From positions 178,170 through 242,169 of the forward strand of contig NZ_JAETXX010000005.1 in assembly GCF_021764745.1 (NCBI RefSeq): a stretch of 64,000 nt of DNA. The letters are read 5' to 3'. Within the stretch, counting starts at the first letter, position 1; the number at the start of each line of letters is the position of its first letter. The notes under the pieces are model-generated. The model made no database searches and had not been told where the DNA came from. It saw only the letters and a list, made by a program, of their open reading frames with translations. Source of the stretch: Joostella atrarenae (GTDB lineage Bacteria; Bacteroidota; Bacteroidia; Flavobacteriales; Flavobacteriaceae). Position numbers and translations under genes: made by a program. Below are positions 61,301-64,000 of the stretch, in pieces.

Positions 61301-64000
61301 TAGTGCGAGTTGTGCTGTTACACAGACTATTACAACTCCTGCAACATGTCCAACAGATTGTATCCTACCAGATTTACAAGTTGGACAAGCTGTTTGTGAT
61401 GGAATAGGGGCTACCACGTATACAGTTAGTTATTCTGACGCAACAGGAGCTACTATTTCTGTTGTCGGAGGAACCGATAACGAAGATGGTACTATTACAG
61501 CAAACATAGGTACAGATATAGAAATAACAGCAACAAACGGTGCTTGTGTATCGATAATTGATGTAACAAGTCCAGAAAATTGTGACAATCCATGTGGAGG
61601 TAGTCCTATTAGTATTGGAGGGACTGTCTGTAATGAAGATGGACTGGGAGGTTATACTGTTCCATATGTTTTAATTTCTGATGCAACGATTACAATTTCT
61701 GCACCAACCGATGCTACAGACGATGGGGCTGGTTTAATAACGGTGCCAAACGGTGGTGATTTAACATTTACAATCAGTTTAGATGAATGTACTGTAGATA
61801 GAACAATAACAGTACAGGCACCCGTATGTGAAGAAGTTTGTCAGAGTCCTGTGCTTACTTTAGGAGATTTGACATGTAATGCTGCTGGTGATGGTTTTGA
61901 GGTTTCTGTAATTACTAGTTTGACTGATGCAGCCAATATCACCGTTAGTGCTGGAGATTTAGATACACAAAATAGAAAAATTATAAATATTCCTTTTGGT
62001 ACAACACTAACTGTTGAAGCTAGAAATGGTATAAGTTGTACAACAGAAGCAAGCATAGTAATTCCTAGCAGTTGTCCTACAGGATGTATTCAGCCTGATT
62101 TAAATGTAGGGCAAGCCATATGCGATGGTACAGGATCAAGTACATATAGTGTTGCTTATTCTTTAACTACAGCTGCAGACATATCTATTAGTGCAGGTGA
62201 TTTAGATGAAACAAACATGCGTATTATTAACATTCCTGTTGGTGTAAACCTTCAAGTGTCCGCTGTTAATCCAACAGATAGCGCTTGTACTACGGTAATT
62301 ACTGTAAATTCACCTACCGATTGTGATAATCCATGTGAAAATCCTGGAGTGAGTTTAGGGAGCCCAAATTGTGCTACAGATTTATTGTCCTACAGTGTTA
62401 ATTATATCGCTCCTACAGGAGTCACTATTACTACTAATGTTGGAGTAGTCGATGCAGCTACAGGAATGGTAACAGATATTCCTATCGGTACAGATTTATT
62501 TGTCACTGCTAGTTATGAAGGTTGTGCAAATGATCAAACAGCTTTAGTTGTTGCTCCAAGTGAGTGTAGAGAAAACTGCCAAGACCCTGTGCTAACAATA
62601 GGGAATTTAACCTGTAATGGTACATCTTATAGTGTAGATTATATAAGTGATGGAGAAAATATCACGATTACACCAAATGTTGGTAACCTTAATACTGCAA
62701 CAAATAAAATTGAAAATATTCCTTTTGGGAGTGATATTACAATTACTGCACAAAATGGAAATAGTTGTATTACTACAGCAAGCATAGAAATTCCAGATGC
62801 ATGCCCGACCGACTGTATTCAACCAGATTTAACAGTTGGACAAGCATTTTGCGATGGCGTTGGAGCCGAAACATATACCGCTAGCTATGTGGAGAAAACA
62901 GGAGCTACAATCACTGTTGATGGTGGAGTTGATAACGGAGATGGGACATTAAGTGGTACTGCTGGTAATGATATTATTGTTACAGCAACAAATGGTTCTT
63001 GTGAAACAGTTATAACTATTCCATATCCAGATGATTGTTCGGATCCATGTATAAATCCGAATATTAGTATTGGAGGAACTATTTGCTCAACCGATTTAAC
63101 TGAATATAGTGTTAGTTTTACTGCTGCTTCCGGTGTTTCTGTTACTGCAGATCAAGGAAATGTAGACTTAGCTAATGGAATAATTACTAATATACCAATA
63201 GCAAATAGTGTAGTGATTACTGCTACTTTTTCAGGTTGTACAGCTCCTAAAGAAGTAACAGTAACTCCACCAATATGTGAAGAAACATGTCAGGATCCAA
63301 TCTTAACAGTGGGAGAATTAATATGCGATGGAACTACTTATAGTTTAGATTTTATTTCTGACGGAGCTACTATTAATGCTAGTTCAGGGGTAGTAGATAC
63401 CGCAAATGGTGTGATTACTGGAATTGCATTTGGATCGACACTTACAATTACCGCTTCTAATGGCACTTCTTGTGAAACGATAACTACCATAGCCATTCCA
63501 TCGGATTGTCCATCGGATTGTGTCTTCCCAGACTTAACAGTTGGACAAGGAATTTGTGATGGTATAGGTGCTACTACATATACGGTAAACTTTACAGAAA
63601 CTACTGGAGCAACACTCACTGTTACTGGAGGAACAAATAATGGTGATGGTACAATTGCTGGAACCATAGGTGCAAATATTGTAATCACAGCCACAAATGG
63701 TAGTTGTGAAAGTATAATTACTATTACATCTCCAACGGATTGTGACAATCCATGTGAAAATCCTAGTATTAGTATTGGAGGAACGGAATGTTCAGAGGAT
63801 TTAACAACTTATATTGTGTTGTTTACAGCAGCTCCAGGGGTTACCATAATGGCAAATCAGGGAACAGTTAATCTTGCTGATGGAACAATCACAGGTATTC
63901 CAACAGGAACGAATGTTATTATTACAACTAGTTTTGCTGGTTGTACAGAAGATAGAGTAGTTACTGTAGCTTCACCTACTTGTGAGGAAGCATGTCAAGA
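58368..64000 (+). CDS. Second giant secreted repeat protein, probable T9SS adhesin (3' end outside window)
   Basis: The frame from ATG 58368 has no stop to the window end, giving at least 1,877 residues. It begins with a signal peptide (MIKYYFSLFIVLFSLGFYSS). Residues about 50-918 hold PKD/SprB-like beta domains with paired cysteines and closing motifs such as LPVGSYTVRVTEN, LPEGDYVAKVYGGCGN and LDSGLYTFLMTDSCGN. From residue 919 a three-domain A-B-C repeat begins, each domain about 80 residues: A like CQDPVLTIGNLTCNG, B like CIQPDLTVGQAFCDG, C like CINPNISIGGTICS. Four full cycles and the start of a fifth are visible. Context next to a SprF gene and an SprB-like protein suggests a T9SS surface adhesin, but its C-terminal sorting domain is not in view. 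Composition and repeats differ from the first giant protein. Confidence 0.9.
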   Translation, partial: MIKYYFSLFIVLFSLGFYSSYNTIVNILPYVSTNENHVEATNKIALDEMYAFTLNVESEDESCAGGGGTVTLNISETEIDAILTFSFFLGPTSGTPVNTEEDVSDGDTFVKVVQDLPVGSYTVRVTENVNGTLSTLEQTFSIGSNLETFDFLLDQERRCDGIAIVADVTAGIADYYELYVDGTSTILDTSTEGDFPALTQGVVYEVRGYDNCGTVRVRTQTIDLKEFSTDLFTRGAVVGAPDDCSTASYRIINNSNFGSNGVYAVPIEWSVEFENPTDPGNTTTVSGTMPTATNFTFDGPYYPQEEWDYTITAIDACGTEFTHTYTKSAICGNCSLDFRTVNGNCGGQYLWFRGATDIVSTDRSFALLEFPDAFDPTAYGFTFDTYYNAYTIVYTDYNGEYFGGPDNTLPEGDYVAKVYGGCGNETSTVTRTIEPQGKEIVSYVSYGCEVGEAGIRLHANVPNAQFDYALVYPIESAVITSAPAAYTGPTNLLIGDTFVYSNANVNYAAIDNLIPGTYTFEVVSCGETIIHEKTIESTKINEADTDITRRCGSFDVTIDWTSNISSGVIFFQYYNETSQQWGKPDGSSSSSNEYASYDLIGGNGNNDRGNSLSNVSFTVNSLSLSGKYRFFTKSRMHSDDPTSTQNLYYDCFDVIEEFEFYDRPQINDYYVFQCIDGTTTAVIDAEGVEPLNYQAISFNGNPISIDNGTSPVFSGLDSGLYTFLMTDSCGNQFQFIANTSAEKLPRIRANNLCEGSAGSLFISGLDFMDISWTKGADPTVIGTGNILPLDPFDSTTDVGEYHATISYSGDNVNCADAVLDYNLTAENTTNAEAGTGQTVTIVKSESGSVIDLFDYITGPYDDFGYWEETTATSSDGLIFDSEKWDITNVGAGTYTFLYTVEGGCSGEDTTTVTITLIDCQSPILTIGDLACNASGTSFDISFISNATTITNSEGTLDQAAGTITNIPPNTVLTIEAYNSASCAVTQTITTPATCPTDCILPDLQVGQAVCDGIGATTYTVSYSDATGATISVVGGTDNEDGTITANIGTDIEITATNGACVSIIDVTSPENCDNPCGGSPISIGGTVCNEDGLGGYTVPYVLISDATITISAPTDATDDGAGLITVPNGGDLTFTISLDECTVDRTITVQAPVCEEVCQSPVLTLGDLTCNAAGDGFEVSVITSLTDAANITVSAGDLDTQNRKIINIPFGTTLTVEARNGISCTTEASIVIPSSCPTGCIQPDLNVGQAICDGTGSSTYSVAYSLTTAADISISAGDLDETNMRIINIPVGVNLQVSAVNPTDSACTTVITVNSPTDCDNPCENPGVSLGSPNCATDLLSYSVNYIAPTGVTITTNVGVVDAATGMVTDIPIGTDLFVTASYEGCANDQTALVVAPSECRENCQDPVLTIGNLTCNGTSYSVDYISDGENITITPNVGNLNTATNKIENIPFGSDITITAQNGNSCITTASIEIPDACPTDCIQPDLTVGQAFCDGVGAETYTASYVEKTGATITVDGGVDNGDGTLSGTAGNDIIVTATNGSCETVITIPYPDDCSDPCINPNISIGGTICSTDLTEYSVSFTAASGVSVTADQGNVDLANGIITNIPIANSVVITATFSGCTAPKEVTVTPPICEETCQDPILTVGELICDGTTYSLDFISDGATINASSGVVDTANGVITGIAFGSTLTITASNGTSCETITTIAIPSDCPSDCVFPDLTVGQGICDGIGATTYTVNFTETTGATLTVTGGTNNGDGTIAGTIGANIVITATNGSCESIITITSPTDCDNPCENPSISIGGTECSEDLTTYIVLFTAAPGVTIMANQGTVNLADGTITGIPTGTNVIITTSFAGCTEDRVVTVASPTCEEACQ
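61122..63992 (+). repeat. A-B-C cysteine-bounded domain repeat, four cycles
   Basis: A domains start at 61122, 61839, 62577, 63288 and 63993; B at 61359, 62085, 62814, 63519; C at 61593, 62334, 63048, 63753. Cycle lengths are 717, 738, 711 and 705 bp. Junctions carry close Cys pairs: A to B CPTDC or CPSDC, B to C CDNPC or CSDPC, C to A CEEVC, CRENC, CEETC or CEEAC. Each domain also has a Cys about 15 residues in and another near residue 60, so four cysteines per domain. Confidence 0.88.

Overview
The window looks like a chromosomal segment of a gliding or surface-dwelling member of the Flavobacteriaceae (Bacteroidota). It is AT-rich. Its promoters carry the Bacteroidetes -7 element TAnnTTTG, and it has SusC/SusD proteins, FecR plus an ECF sigma factor, DUF2807/DUF4097/DUF4159/DUF4374/DUF6660 proteins, a PorP/SprF protein, and a type B type IX secretion (T9SS) sorting domain. 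The genus cannot be fixed from the sequence. I see no rRNA, tRNA, CRISPR array, insertion sequence or prophage.

Layout. 1-850 (minus): start of a TrmH/SpoU-type RNA methyltransferase and a DUF4159 protein. 900-3930: a galactose module, with a NrtR-like regulator that has a degraded Nudix box, divergent from galK-galT, and a perfect inverted repeat between them. 3932-5661: a small secreted protein and thioredoxin reductase. 5800-9720: a TonB-dependent receptor plus DUF4374 lipoprotein, resembling the XusA/XusB siderophore pair. 9742-12732 (minus): ECF sigma, anti-sigma, DUF4097 and DUF2807 (GIN) operon. 12957-14357 (minus): a eukaryote-type UDP-glucose dehydrogenase. 14596-23520: a tiny membrane protein, then FecR, SusC with an STN domain, SusD and a calcineurin-like phosphoesterase, with the ECF sigma at the far end. 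23564-24202 (minus): a cytochrome P460. 24485-30565: a metal-efflux operon of DUF6660 Cys-rich protein, a CusA/CzcA pump fused to its outer-membrane TolC partner, and a CusB/CzcB lipoprotein.

30982-64000 is the most remarkable part and covers half the window. One uninterrupted 26-kb gene encodes an 8,687-residue cell-surface protein: signal peptide, DUF4347, Asp-rich thrombospondin-type-3-like calcium modules, about 15 SprB repeats, about 38 DUF11-like domains of about 130 residues, and a C-terminal T9SS type B sorting domain. A PorP/SprF gene follows 18 bp later. A second giant gene starts at 58368, is open to the window end (at least 1,877 residues), and is built from a different three-domain A-B-C repeat with Cys-x3-Cys or similar junctions. 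DNA-level repeats inside the first gene (offsets of 1,968, 2,829 and 390 bp) show recent growth by internal duplication.

Inferred cooperation: the two giant proteins are probably T9SS-exported surface adhesins, with SprF as the outer-membrane partner of at least the first. The other loci serve nutrient capture (galactose, iron-siderophore, a phosphorylated polymer or glycan), envelope sensing, redox balance and metal resistance.
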